A model generated the notes under the pieces. It ran no database searches. It was given only the letters and a program-made list of their open reading frames with translations, and had not been told where the DNA came from. 64,000 bases of DNA, from NCBI GenBank assembly GCA_045805805.1, contig JBJMKO010000055.1, positions 10,139 through 74,138 of the forward strand, given 5' to 3'. Position numbers and translations under genes: made by a program. Shown here piece after piece: positions 8,181-16,568 of the stretch. Position 1 is the stretch's first letter. Each line of letters starts with the position of its first letter. The stretch comes from VRUE01 sp045805805 (GTDB lineage Bacteria; Actinomycetota; Thermoleophilia; Solirubrobacterales; 70-9).

Positions 8181-9332
8181 TTAGGCGCGGCCGGTGGCTA
8201 TGGCTTCTCGTTGCTCGTTGCTGGCGAATAGGTAGCGGTTGATCTCGGCCAGGCCGGCCAGGTCGTGGACGTCCTCGTCTAGATATGGGACTCGGATCAC
8301 GCCGCTGGTGCGCAGCTCCCTCTCCAGGCGCTCGATGTTGGTCACGTCGCGCTCGGCCAGCGCCTGGTAGTCGGCGAAGTTCCCCGCCACCCGCTGTGCC
8401 AGATCCTCGTCTTCCAGCTTCTCTACAAGGGTCTTGTCGAGGTCGCCGTTTTCGTTGCGTAGCCGCTCGGCGGGGTAGTGGACCTTGTTGACGATGACGC
8501 CGCCGAAGGGCAGCTTCGCCTCGACCAGCTTGCGGTGAAAGTAGACGGCCTCGTCGACCGGCTCTCCCTGGGGGCCGCAGACGACGAGGAAGCAAGTGCG
8601 GCGATCGGCGAGCAGGCTGTTGACCCGTTTGGCGCGGGCCTGGAAGCCGTCGACCATGCCGCTGAAGGCGTTGAAGAACTCGGCCAGGTCCGCCAGCAGG
8701 TCGAAGCCGACGATCCGCTTGAAGACGCTGAGCGCGACCGAGGCGCCGCGTCCCGCCACCTTGGCGGCCAGCCCGGTGGGGCGCATGAAGACGCGCAGCG
8801 AGCGGCCTTCGATGAACTGCATCAGGCGGCGCGGGGCGTCGAGGAAGTCGAGTGCGTTGCGGGTTGGCGGCGTGTCCAGGACGAGCAGGTCGAAGCGGCC
8901 CTCGGTGTGCAGCTCGAAGAGCTTCTCCATCGCCATGTACTCCTGCGAGCCGGCGAGGGCGCTGGATATCTGCTGGTAGATGCGGTTGCCGAGGACGCGG
9001 TCGCGCGATTCCTCGTCGGGCGCCTGGCGGGCGACGAGCTCGTCGAAGGTCGCCTTGGCGTCGAGCATCATCGCCCACAGCTCGCCCTCGATCTCGACTC
9101 CCTGGGCGGCGAACAACCCCGGGTCGACCTGCCTGGCCTCGTTGCCGAGCTCCTTCAGGCCGAGCGAGTCGGCGAGACGCTTTGCCGGGTCGATCGTCAG
9201 CACGCAGACCTTCAGCCCGCGCGCCGCCATTCCGACCGCGATCGCCGCCGAGGTGGTCGTCTTGCCCACGCCTCCCGAGCCGGCACAGATGCAGATGCCC
9301 TTGCCGTCGAGGATGTCACCGACGTTGGCCAT
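8181..9332 (-). CDS. Get3/ArsA-like ATPase, second gene of pair
   Basis: This 383-aa deviant Walker A P-loop ATPase has GSGGVGKTTTSAA near residue 19 (the second Lys signature of the MinD/ArsA/Get3 class), TIDPAKRLADSLG as the A-loop/switch I region and LVLDTPPTRNALDFLDAP as switch II. It overlaps the upstream ATPase gene by the ATGA at 9330-9333, so the two are one operon. Paired Get3-like ATPases of this kind are known in mycobacteria (Rv3679-Rv3680), where they form a heterocomplex. Client proteins are unknown here. It is unlikely to be an arsenic pump because no ArsB or ArsC is nearby. Confidence 0.88.
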   Translation of the reverse strand: MANVGDILDGKGICICAGSGGVGKTTTSAAIAVGMAARGLKVCVLTIDPAKRLADSLGLKELGNEARQVDPGLFAAQGVEIEGELWAMMLDAKATFDELVARQAPDEESRDRVLGNRIYQQISSALAGSQEYMAMEKLFELHTEGRFDLLVLDTPPTRNALDFLDAPRRLMQFIEGRSLRVFMRPTGLAAKVAGRGASVALSVFKRIVGFDLLADLAEFFNAFSGMVDGFQARAKRVNSLLADRRTCFLVVCGPQGEPVDEAVYFHRKLVEAKLPFGGVIVNKVHYPAERLRNENGDLDKTLVEKLEDEDLAQRVAGNFADYQALAERDVTNIERLERELRTSGVIRVPYLDEDVHDLAGLAEINRYLFASNEQREAIATGRA

Positions 9333-10252
9333 CAGCCCAGCCTCTTGGCCAGCTGTCGCGCCGCCTCGGCCCCAAGCTCGGGCTCGAAGAGGAAGGGCAG
9401 GGTCTTCACCGGCGCCTCGACCCTGCGTCGCAGGCGGGCCAGCTGGGCACGCTGGGAGCGAGCCCGGTTGTGCTCAGAGAGGGCCGCCCGCGCCGCGGCC
9501 CGCACCGACTCGTTCTCGTCCTCGGCCAGGCTCGCGAGGCGCTCGGCCTCCTCGTTGGAGAAGCGCTCGGGATAGAGGCCGTTCATGTAGACGCGGTCTA
9601 CCGCGACGCCGACGTCGGTGCGAAGGTCGTGCTCGAGCGCCGCCGACTCGTTGACCGGCATCTCCTCGGGCAGGGCGACGATCGCCACCCCGGTGTTCTC
9701 CTGGTCGGTGATCAGGCGGTCGAGCTGCTGGGCCTGGGAGTGGATTGGGCCGACGCGGGCGATCGCGGCAAAGGTGCGCGGCGTCTGCAGAAAGCCGATC
9801 CCGTGACCGGTGGCCGGGGCGTCGACGATCACCAGGTCGTACTCGCGGCCCTTCTTCACCTTGCGGTCGGGCTGGGCCAGCTCCCAGATCTTGCCGATCG
9901 TGACCAGCTCCTTGAGGCCGGGGGTGGCGGCGGCGAGGTAGTTGAAGATGCGGCTGCGGAAGAGCATGTCGCGCATCGCCCGGACCTTGAGCTGGAGCAG
10001 CACGTACTCGCGCATCGACTCGTCGGGGTCGATCGAGATCGACCAGAGGTTCTCGGCCATCTCGACCTCGTGGAAGCCGACTTCGGTGTGGTCGAAGATC
10101 CGCGACGCGTGCTCCTGTGAGGAGACCTCGCAGACGATCGTCCGCTTGCCTTCGGCCGCGGCGCGCAGGCCCAGCGCGACCGCGACCGTGGTCTTGCCGA
10201 CGCCCCCCTTGCCGGTGACGAAGACCAGTCGCTTGTCGAGAAGATCGGTTAC
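9332..10252 (-). CDS. Get3/ArsA-like ATPase, first gene, probable GTA start
   Basis: The protein begins LLDKRLVFVTGKGGVGKTT, a deviant Walker A motif, and continues with IVCEVSSQ, VIVDAPATGHGIGFLQTP (switch II) and a basic C-terminus. The first ATG in frame (10060) lies well after the P-loop, so it cannot be the start. After the in-frame stop at 10276-10274 there is no ATG, GTG or TTG before the P-loop. The best candidate is GTA at 10252-10250, preceded by AGGA eight bases earlier. That gives 306 aa, the usual length. It is coupled to the second ATPase gene by a 4-nt overlap and is divergent from parA. Initiation at GTA needs protein-level proof. Confidence 0.8.
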   Translation of the reverse strand, partial: VTDLLDKRLVFVTGKGGVGKTTVAVALGLRAAAEGKRTIVCEVSSQEHASRIFDHTEVGFHEVEMAENLWSISIDPDESMREYVLLQLKVRAMRDMLFRSRIFNYLAAATPGLKELVTIGKIWELAQPDRKVKKGREYDLVIVDAPATGHGIGFLQTPRTFAAIARVGPIHSQAQQLDRLITDQENTGVAIVALPEEMPVNESAALEHDLRTDVGVAVDRVYMNGLYPERFSNEEAERLASLAEDENESVRAAARAALSEHNRARSQRAQLARLRRRVEAPVKTLPFLFEPELGAEAARQLAKRLG

Positions 10253-10317
10253 CGGGTGATTCCTAGCAATTTCTCAGGCCGGCAGGAAAAGCGGGTGCTC
10301 ATGCGAATACCCGCGCA

Positions 10318-11448
10318 ATGGGATTCCTGAGCCGCAAGAGCAAGTTCGTGTCCACCCCCGTCGAGGACGAGCCGCATCCGATTGTCGCCGAGCTCGAGAA
10401 GATGGAGGAGGCAGTACCCGAGCGGCCTCGGCCGGCGGGTCCTGTCGCCGCAGGGGACCCACCACCCCCTCCGGTCGCTAAAGCGTCCTCGGGGGCGGTC
10501 CCCCCTGCGGCGCCACCCGCCGGAGGTGCGGTTGAGGTAGAGGCGCCTACGGTTGAGACAGCTGAAGCTGAGGAGCGCGATACCGCTGCGGTTGCTGAGG
10601 AGCCGGAGCGGTTTATGCCTCGGGACCTGTTGGCGCCTTCGCGTCATGAGGTCGTTGTGGAGCGGGTTGAGCCCGAGGTGCCGGTCAAGCACGCCGATGT
10701 GATCGCCTTTGCGAATCAGAAGGGTGGGGTGGCCAAGACCACCACCACCTTGAACCTCGCCGTTGCCTTTGCCGAGTCCGGGTACCGGGTGCTCTGCGTC
10801 GACCTGGATCCGCAGGGGAACCTGACGATGAGTCAGGGAATCGATCCCGACAAGGTCGAGAAAAGCCTTTACGACGTGCTGGTCAACGACATGCCGATCT
10901 CCGAGATCGTCCAGCACCGCGAGATCGACATCGCCGTGTCCTCGATCGACCTGGCCGGTGCCGAGATCGCGATGAGCACCAAGATCGGCCGCGAGCGATC
11001 GCTGGAGAAGGCCCTCAAAGAGGTCTCCGGCGACTATGACTTCGTCTGCATCGACACGCCGCCCAGCCTCGGGCTGCTGACGATCAACGCGCTCACCGCC
11101 GCGAACAAGGTGATCGTCCCGGTTCAGTGCGAGTATCTCTCGATGCGCGGGCTGGTCCAGCTGCAGAACACGCTGAAGATGATCCAGGAGAACCTGAACC
11201 CGGACGTCAAGATCGAGGGCATCCTGCCGACGATGCTCGACACCCGCACCGTCCATGCCAAGGAGGCGGTGGAAATTCTCGAGGAGAACTTCGGCGAGCT
11301 CGTCTTCAAGTCCCGAATTCGCAAGGCGATCAAATTTGCCGAGGCCCCGGTGAAGGGGGCCAGCGTGCTCAAGTACGATTCCGGCAGTAGCGCCGCGAAC
11401 TACTACCGCGAGCTGGCGAAGGAGGTTCTGGCACATGAGTCGGCGTAA
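10318..11448 (+). CDS. ParA/Soj-like ATPase with long N-terminal extension
   Basis: Residues about 126-376 form a complete ParA ATPase: KGGVAKTTTT (Walker A, 134-143), VDLDPQGNLT, DFVCIDTPPSLGLLTINAL and VPVQCEYLSMRGL. It resembles chromosomal Soj/ParA rather than MinD because it lacks the C-terminal amphipathic helix. The first 125 residues are low complexity, rich in Pro, Ala and Glu, and about 30 of them are encoded by a palindromic repeat (10433-10522). No parB follows. Instead the 3' end overlaps ftsZ by 14 nt, which suggests a role in placing the division ring rather than plasmid partition. I found no strong ribosome binding site at the ATG. Confidence 0.85.
   Translation: MGFLSRKSKFVSTPVEDEPHPIVAELEKMEEAVPERPRPAGPVAAGDPPPPPVAKASSGAVPPAAPPAGGAVEVEAPTVETAEAEERDTAAVAEEPERFMPRDLLAPSRHEVVVERVEPEVPVKHADVIAFANQKGGVAKTTTTLNLAVAFAESGYRVLCVDLDPQGNLTMSQGIDPDKVEKSLYDVLVNDMPISEIVQHREIDIAVSSIDLAGAEIAMSTKIGRERSLEKALKEVSGDYDFVCIDTPPSLGLLTINALTAANKVIVPVQCEYLSMRGLVQLQNTLKMIQENLNPDVKIEGILPTMLDTRTVHAKEAVEILEENFGELVFKSRIRKAIKFAEAPVKGASVLKYDSGSSAANYYRELAKEVLAHESA
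10433..10522 (+). repeat. nested palindromic repeat inside parA (family N, copy 1)
   Basis: Outer arms CGGCGGGT (10433-10440) and ACCCGCCG (10515-10522) enclose CCTGT, then inner arms CGCCGCAGGGG (10446-10456) and CCCCTGCGGCG (10502-10512), then an ACCACCCC / GGGGGCGGTC stem. Outer arm, CCTGTC spacer and third stem match the copies at 27007-27107 (minus orientation) and 48979-49077. The inner arm pair is different but still complementary. The element is read in frame as a Pro/Ala/Gly-rich stretch of ParA. Confidence 0.65.
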
Positions 11449-12853
11449 GAAGCGGGCGAGCATGCGTGAGGGGCCTCTTTCTGAGCTTTTTCGGTCGACT
11501 TCTGACGACGAGATTTCGAAGGGTTCGGCCCCGGGTCCCGACGCGGGCTCGGAGGGGCCTGCGGGCGGGGGCGGGGCCTCCGTTCTCGGCCCCTCCGAGC
11601 CCGCGCCACCCGCGGGTGAGGCGTCTGGCTCCCACGCTCCGGGTCCGAGCGAAGGTGAGTCGCGGGAGACCCCTCCTGAGCGGCTTAAGCGGGTTTTCTC
11701 CGAGGAGCCTCGGGCTGCCCGGCGGGAGATTGAGGCCGTTGTGGAAGCGCCTAGGTATGGGCGGGAGGAGCCTGAGTACGAGCCGCCCGGCAGTGGGGAG
11801 CCGCATCAGCCGAAGATTCGGGTGGTTGGGGTCGGCGGCGGCGGCGTCAACGCGGTCAACCGCATGGTCGAGGCTCGGATTCCCGGGGTCGAGTTCATGG
11901 CGGTCAACACCGATCTTCAGTCCCTGCAGCTCTGCGTCGCCGACGTCACCGTCCACATCGGCGAAGAGCAGACGCGCGGCCTCGGGGCCGGCGCCGATCC
12001 CGAAGTGGGTCATCGCTCCGCCTTCGAGGAGCAGGACAAAATCAAGCGCCTGCTGAAGGGCTCCGACATGGTCTTCGTCGCCGCCGGCGCCGGTGGCGGC
12101 ACCGGCAGTGGCGCCGCCCCCGTGATCGCCCGCCTCGCCCGCGAGGTAGGCGCGCTCACGGTCGGCATCGTCACCAAGCCGTTCAGCTTCGAGGGCAGCC
12201 GCCGCAGCAACCAGGCCAACAAGGGGATCGAGGAGCTGGCCGCCGAGGTCGACACTCTGATCGTCGTCCCCAACGACCGCCTGCTCGAGGTGCTCGACCA
12301 GCAGACTTCGATGGTCGAGGCCTTCCAGGTCGCGGACGACGTCCTGCGCCAGGGCGTGCAGGGCATCTCCGACCTGGTCACGCTGCCCGCCGTGATCAAC
12401 CTCGACTTCGCCGACGTGCGCACGATCATGTCCGAAGCAGGCCGGGCGCTGCTCGGCATCGGCATGGGCCATGGCAACGACCGGGCAGTGCTGGCGGCCG
12501 AAAAAGCGATCTCCTCACCCCTGCTCGAGACTTCGATGGAGGGTGCACGGTCGATCCTGCTCTCGATCACCGGCGGTGCCGACCTCTCCCTGGTCGAGAT
12601 CAGCGAGGCGGCGAAGCTGGTCGGCGAGGCCGCCCACCCCGACGCCAACATCATCTTCGGTGCCAACGTCGACGAGGAGCTGAACGACCAGGTCTGGGTG
12701 ACCGTGGTCGCGACCCGCTTCGACGGCCGCGCCGCGCCGCCGCGCCGTGCTGCCGAGCCGATGATCCGTCGCACCAAGGATGCCCCGCCCTCACGCCGCT
12801 CTGAGCGCCCGGGAGAGCTCGGCATCGACGTCCCAGAGTTCCTGCCGGGATAG
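11435..12853 (+). CDS. ftsZ: cell division protein FtsZ with 125-aa N-terminal extension
   Basis: FtsZ is the tubulin-like GTPase that forms the division ring. Residues about 127-430 carry the full GTPase core: PKIRVVGVGGGGVNAVNRM, NTDLQSL, the tubulin signature GGGTGSG (220-226), KPFSFEG and the T7-loop region INLDFADVRTIM. The C-terminus ends in DVPEFLPG, the usual partner-binding tail. The odd part is the first 125 residues, acidic and Pro/Gly-rich, where most FtsZ have about 10. The extension looks translated: GGAGG lies 9 nt before the ATG, and no alternative start exists before the core. Part of it is encoded by a palindrome (11533-11611). The gene overlaps parA by 14 nt and is outside any division/cell-wall cluster visible here. 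Confidence 0.95.
   Translation: MSRRKKRASMREGPLSELFRSTSDDEISKGSAPGPDAGSEGPAGGGGASVLGPSEPAPPAGEASGSHAPGPSEGESRETPPERLKRVFSEEPRAARREIEAVVEAPRYGREEPEYEPPGSGEPHQPKIRVVGVGGGGVNAVNRMVEARIPGVEFMAVNTDLQSLQLCVADVTVHIGEEQTRGLGAGADPEVGHRSAFEEQDKIKRLLKGSDMVFVAAGAGGGTGSGAAPVIARLAREVGALTVGIVTKPFSFEGSRRSNQANKGIEELAAEVDTLIVVPNDRLLEVLDQQTSMVEAFQVADDVLRQGVQGISDLVTLPAVINLDFADVRTIMSEAGRALLGIGMGHGNDRAVLAAEKAISSPLLETSMEGARSILLSITGGADLSLVEISEAAKLVGEAAHPDANIIFGANVDEELNDQVWVTVVATRFDGRAAPPRRAAEPMIRRTKDAPPSRRSERPGELGIDVPEFLPG
11533..11611 (+). repeat. palindromic repeat inside ftsZ (family N, copy 4)
   Basis: Seventeen-bp perfect arms, GCGGGCTCGGAGGGGCC (11543-11559) and its complement (11588-11604), are flanked by GGGTCC on the left and GCCACCCGC on the right. 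This flanking skeleton is the one seen around the inner arms of the other family N copies (10433, 27007, 48979), so I treat it as a divergent member. It is read in frame in the FtsZ N-terminal extension. Confidence 0.5.
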
Positions 12854-12868
12854 TCCGACTTCGGGTCG

Positions 12869-14374
12869 ATGACCGGGGTCGTCGCCGCGGGCCACCCAGC
12901 CACCGCCGAGGCGGGGGCGGAAGTACTGCGTGAGGGAGGCAACGCGGTCGACGCAGCGGTCGGCGCCGTCCTCGCCTCCTTTGCCGCGGAGAGCCCGCTG
13001 ACCGGCTTCGGCGCCGGCGGCTTCATGATGGTCCACCGCGGCGGAGAGACAACCCTGCTCGACTTCTTCGTAGCCGCACCGGGCAGGGACGGGATTGAGC
13101 GCAAGGCCGAGCTGGTCCCGGTCCCGGTCCACTTCGACGCGGACACCGTGCAGACGTTCTACGTCGGCCCGGCGTCCTGCGGCGTGCCCGGCACCGCTGC
13201 CGGGCTGGAGGAGGCGCTGCGCCGCTTCGGCTCGGTGCCGCTCGCCGAGCTGGTCGGGCCGGCGGTGCGATTCGCTCGCGAAGGGGCGCCGGTCAACGCC
13301 GAGCAGGCCTACATCCTCGACATCCTCGGGCCGATTCACGCGCGGCTGGAGGGCACGCGCGAGCTCTACGCGCCGGCGGGGCGGACCATGCGCGAGGGGG
13401 AGCTCTTCCGCTTCCCGGAGCTGGCCGAGGCACTTGAACGCTTCGGCGCCGAAGGGGCGGAGCCGTTTCGCAGCGGCGAAGTTGCGACTGCGCTCAGCGA
13501 GTACGTGGTCGAGCACGGCGGCACGCTCGGTCTCGGCGACCTCGCCGCTTACGAGGCGATCGAGCGCCGGCCGATCAGCACGTCGTTCCGCGGCACCGAA
13601 GTCCTGACCAACCCGCCGCCGTCCTCGGGCGGCATCCTGATCGCCTACTGCCTCGGCTTGCTCGAGCGGCTGGGGGAGAGCAGTGGCCCCGAGCAGCTGG
13701 TCGCCGCGATGGGTGCCGCCAACGCCGCCCGCGGCGAGGCCTTCGCCGAGGCGCTCTACGGCGAGGGGCTGGAGGCCGGCCTGCTCGAGCCGGCCGCTCT
13801 CGACCTCTCCGCCGGCGACCTGCTCGGCTCGACCACGCACATCTCCGTGCTCGACCGCGACGGGACCTGCGCCGGCGTCACCTGCTCCAACGGCTCGGGT
13901 TCCGGCGTCCTCGTCCCCGGCACCGGCATGATCCTCAACAACATGCTCGGCGAGGAGGACCTCAACCCGCTCGGCTTCCACGCGATCGCACCGGGCAGGC
14001 GCGTGCCCTCAATGATGGCGCCGACCGTGGTCCTGCGCGAGGGTGAGATCCAGCTCGGCCTCGGCAGCGCCGGCTCCAACCGGATCCGCTCGGCGATCCT
14101 GCAAACGATCGTACGGACGGTCGAGCAGGGGATGGCTGCCGAGCAGGCTGTGCGGGCGCCGCGCCTGCACTTCGAGGCCGGCGTGGTCCAGGCCGAGCCC
14201 GGAATCGACGAGGAGGCGCTGGCACGGATCGAGGCACGCGGCATCCCCGTCCTGCGCCGTCCCGCGATCAACCTCTTCTTCGGCGGCGTTCAGGCAGTCG
14301 CACGCGAACACGGCACCGGAGCCCTCGCCGGCGGCGGGGACCCGCGTCGCGGCGGCGCTGTCGCCCTTGCATGA
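12869..14374 (+). CDS. ggt: gamma-glutamyltransferase family protein
   Basis: This Ntn-hydrolase transfers or hydrolyses the gamma-glutamyl group of glutathione-like substrates; actinobacteria often use related enzymes on other gamma-glutamyl thiols or antibiotics. The N-terminus has GHPATAEAGAEVLREGGNAVDAAVG, then GFGAGGFMM. The autoprocessing nucleophile is Thr322 in TTHISVLD, followed by GSGSGVLVPGTGMILNNML and VPSMMAPTVVLREG. Length (501 aa) is slightly short for the family and there is no signal peptide, so the enzyme is probably cytoplasmic. It starts 15 nt after ftsZ; co-transcription is likely but functional linkage is not obvious. Confidence 0.9.
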   Translation: MTGVVAAGHPATAEAGAEVLREGGNAVDAAVGAVLASFAAESPLTGFGAGGFMMVHRGGETTLLDFFVAAPGRDGIERKAELVPVPVHFDADTVQTFYVGPASCGVPGTAAGLEEALRRFGSVPLAELVGPAVRFAREGAPVNAEQAYILDILGPIHARLEGTRELYAPAGRTMREGELFRFPELAEALERFGAEGAEPFRSGEVATALSEYVVEHGGTLGLGDLAAYEAIERRPISTSFRGTEVLTNPPPSSGGILIAYCLGLLERLGESSGPEQLVAAMGAANAARGEAFAEALYGEGLEAGLLEPAALDLSAGDLLGSTTHISVLDRDGTCAGVTCSNGSGSGVLVPGTGMILNNMLGEEDLNPLGFHAIAPGRRVPSMMAPTVVLREGEIQLGLGSAGSNRIRSAILQTIVRTVEQGMAAEQAVRAPRLHFEAGVVQAEPGIDEEALARIEARGIPVLRRPAINLFFGGVQAVAREHGTGALAGGGDPRRGGAVALA

Positions 14375-14383
14375 CCCGCCCGC

Positions 14384-14418
14384 GGCGGCTTAATCGGCGC
14401 ATAGCCGAATAAGTCGCC
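14384..14418. terminator. inverted repeat after ggt
   Basis: Arms GGCGGCTTAATCGGC (14384-14398) and GCCGAATAAGTCGCC (14404-14418) pair at 13 of 15 positions around the loop GCATA. The element sits between the ggt stop and the cyclase start. Its CATA(G) loop resembles the loops of other short palindromes in this window. Confidence 0.5.
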
Positions 14419-14430
14419 ACACACGTAAGA

Positions 14431-15567
14431 ATGCGCCGCATGACAACCGGTGCCGGCATCAACTTCGAGGCCGAGGGCCTGCTCGACGGTGTCGGCGGGG
14501 AGGCTCGCGCGGCGCGCCTCGACCTGCTCGAACGACTCGCCGCCGAAGGTGTTTCACTGGAGGAGCTGCGCGAAGCCGTCGCCGCCGGTCGCCTCACGTT
14601 GCTGCCCGTGGAGAGGGGAATCGCCGGCGACGGTCCCCGCTACACGCGAGATGAAGTCGCCGAGCTCTCCGGCGCCGACCTCGGTCTGCTGCAGCGGGCG
14701 AGCGCCGCGCTCGGAATTCCCTATCCGGACGCCGGCGAAAAGGTCCTGACCGAGGCCGACCTGGGTGCTGCCCGTCGGATCAAGGCGTTCCTCGATGCTG
14801 GCCTGCCCGAGGACGGCATCATCCAGGTGGCGCGGACGATCGGGATGGGGACGGCGCGGGTTGCCGACGCCAATCGCGAGTTGATCAGGCGCACGCTGAT
14901 GCAGCCGGGCGATACCGAGCGCGACCTTGCGCTGCGCTTCGCCGCCGCAGCGGAGCACATGCTGCCGATCTTCGAGCCGATCCTTCTCTACGCCCAGCGG
15001 GCCCACCTGCTCGAGCAGATCCGCCGCGACGTGATCGGTGCCGCCGACCTCGCCTCGGGCGAGATGGGAGCCACCACGGAGGTCTCGGTCTGCTTCGCCG
15101 ACCTGGTCGGCTTCACCAAGCTCGGCGAGGAGATCGAACCCGAAGAGCTCGGCCTCGTCGCCGGCCGCCTCGAGGAGATGGCCACCGCGGTCGCCGAGCC
15201 GCCGGTGCGGCTGGTGAAGACGATCGGCGACGCCGCGATGCTGGTCTCGACCGACGCCGCGGCGATGACCGCCGCGACGCTGCGCCTGGTCCAGGCTTCC
15301 GAGGAGGAGGGTGAGGAGTTCCCGAGCCTGCGAGCCGGCATCGCTCGCGGGCCCGCGCTGGCCCAGGCCGGCGATTATTACGGCCGCCCGGTCAACCTGG
15401 CGAGCCGTATCACCGGCATCGCCAAGCCCGGCAGCGTCCTCGTCGACCGGGACGCGAAGAACGCCGCCCCCGACGCCTTCGACTACTCCTTCGCCGGCGA
15501 GCGCCGCCTCAAGGGCTTCGAGTCCCGCACCAAGCTCTACCGCGTCCGCCGCGCCAACTCAACCTAG
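14431..15567 (+). CDS. class III adenylate cyclase with autoregulatory N-domain
   Basis: The product makes cyclic AMP from ATP as a dimer. The catalytic domain occupies about residues 205-378: metal-binding Asp in CFADLVGFTKLG, second metal Asp and substrate-defining Lys in LVKTIGDAAM, and the transition-state region GDYYGRPVNLASRITG. The preceding 200 residues form an alpha-helical domain with a helix-turn-helix-like part (VAELSGADLGLLQRASAALGIPYPD), the same layout as mycobacterial Rv1264, whose N-domain senses pH. No membrane segments are present, so it is cytoplasmic. Length fits that family (378 vs roughly 400 aa). A palindrome immediately follows the stop. Confidence 0.9.
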   Translation: MRRMTTGAGINFEAEGLLDGVGGEARAARLDLLERLAAEGVSLEELREAVAAGRLTLLPVERGIAGDGPRYTRDEVAELSGADLGLLQRASAALGIPYPDAGEKVLTEADLGAARRIKAFLDAGLPEDGIIQVARTIGMGTARVADANRELIRRTLMQPGDTERDLALRFAAAAEHMLPIFEPILLYAQRAHLLEQIRRDVIGAADLASGEMGATTEVSVCFADLVGFTKLGEEIEPEELGLVAGRLEEMATAVAEPPVRLVKTIGDAAMLVSTDAAAMTAATLRLVQASEEEGEEFPSLRAGIARGPALAQAGDYYGRPVNLASRITGIAKPGSVLVDRDAKNAAPDAFDYSFAGERRLKGFESRTKLYRVRRANST

Positions 15568-15580
15568 CCAGGGGGGCGAA

Positions 15581-15634
15581 TTTGGTTCGCTGAAGCCTTA
15601 CAAGGTCTATGACCCTGGTAAAGCTTCAACCAAA
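15581..15634. repeat. short palindrome overlapping a start codon (family S)
   Basis: Left arm starts TTTGGTT at 15581 and contains GAAGCCTTAC; the right arm ends GCTTCAACCAAA at 15634. The arms pair apart from a 4-nt bulge and a few mismatches. The loop (TCTATGAC, about 15606-15613) contains the ATG start of the next gene. The GAAGC-TTAC order matches the palindromes at 16514 and 60327. Confidence 0.6.
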
Positions 15635-16568
15635 GTCCGAAGAGGCTTGGGCGCTGGCGCGCCGCCAGCACGGAGTGGTCGCCCGGGGGCAGTTGTTCGC
15701 GCTCGGGTTCAGCGCCGAGGCGATTGAACATCGAATCGGGAGTGGTCGCCTCCATCGTCTATGGAAGGGCGTATATGCAGTGGGGCGGCCGGATGTCAGC
15801 CGCTGTGGTTGGCTGATGGCTGCGACGCTTAGCTGTGGCGCGGAGGCCCTTGTCAGCCACGGAAGTGCCGGATGGCTTTGGGGGATCGCGCCGTGGGATG
15901 GAAGTATCGATGTCGTCGTGCCGCATCGGGTGATGCGGAGACGTCCTGGCATACGCTTGCATCGCCGGTTGGGCCTGGATGCCGTGAGTGCCGGTCGGGT
16001 CAAAGGGATACCCCTGACCGATCCGGTGGACACAATCATCGACCTTGCGAGCGACAGGTCGGACTCGCGACTCGCGAAGGTGGTGCGCGAGGCCGATCGC
16101 CTCGATTTGATCGACCCCGAGGGCCTACGTGTCGCACTCGACGAGACTCCCCGGCGACCTGGGATTGGCCGGCTACGCAAACTGCTTGATTCCGAGACGT
16201 TCGCCCTGACTGACTCCGAGTTGGAGCGGCGCTTCCTCCGCCTCGTTAGCGCCGCGGGCTTGCCGCTGCCACGGACGCAGGTCTGGCTGAACGGATACCG
16301 CGTTGACTTCTACTGGCCTGAACTCGGCCTCGTAGTCGAGACCGACGGCTTGAGATACCACCGCACGGCGTCCCAGCAGAGCCGGGATCTACAACGCGAC
16401 CAAGCTCACACCGCAGCAGGCCTGACGCCTCTCCGCTTCACCGCATCCCAACTGCGCCTCGAACCCAACAAAACAATGGCAACCCTCAAGGCGGTGGCAC
16501 TCCGGCTTCGATCTTCGTTGAAGGATTACCGGGGTCATAGGCCCGGTAACCCTTCAACGAACCGCTAG
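15609..16568 (+). CDS. AbiEi-like N-domain fused to DUF559-like nuclease fold
   Basis: Residues 1-100 match the winged-helix domain of AbiEi-type antitoxins (QHGVVARGQLFALGFSAEAIEHRI, RLHRLWKGVYAVG). Residues about 210-300 match the DUF559/very-short-patch-repair-like fold: VDFYWPELGLVVETDGLRYH and LQRDQAH, an acidic E-x-D core. Such proteins are abundant in GC-rich soil actinobacteria; neither a toxin partner nor a confirmed activity is known. The gene is bracketed by palindromes: its ATG lies in the loop of one, and its last 18 codons are the other. Its codons are less GC-biased than those of its neighbours, a sign of possible transfer. It overlaps the next, convergent gene by 4 nt. Confidence 0.75.
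   Translation: MTLVKLQPKSEEAWALARRQHGVVARGQLFALGFSAEAIEHRIGSGRLHRLWKGVYAVGRPDVSRCGWLMAATLSCGAEALVSHGSAGWLWGIAPWDGSIDVVVPHRVMRRRPGIRLHRRLGLDAVSAGRVKGIPLTDPVDTIIDLASDRSDSRLAKVVREADRLDLIDPEGLRVALDETPRRPGIGRLRKLLDSETFALTDSELERRFLRLVSAAGLPLPRTQVWLNGYRVDFYWPELGLVVETDGLRYHRTASQQSRDLQRDQAHTAAGLTPLRFTASQLRLEPNKTMATLKAVALRLRSSLKDYRGHRPGNPSTNR
16514..16561. repeat. short palindrome at the 3' end of the AbiEi-like gene (family S)
   Basis: Arms TTCGTTGAAGGATTACCGGG (16514-16533) and its complement (16542-16561, one mismatch) flank the loop GTCATAGG. The left arm is identical, in reverse, to the right arm of the palindrome at 60327-60376. It is read as the C-terminal tail of the AbiEi-like protein and lies at the convergent junction with the methyltransferase gene, so it may also terminate transcription in both directions. 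Confidence 0.7.
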
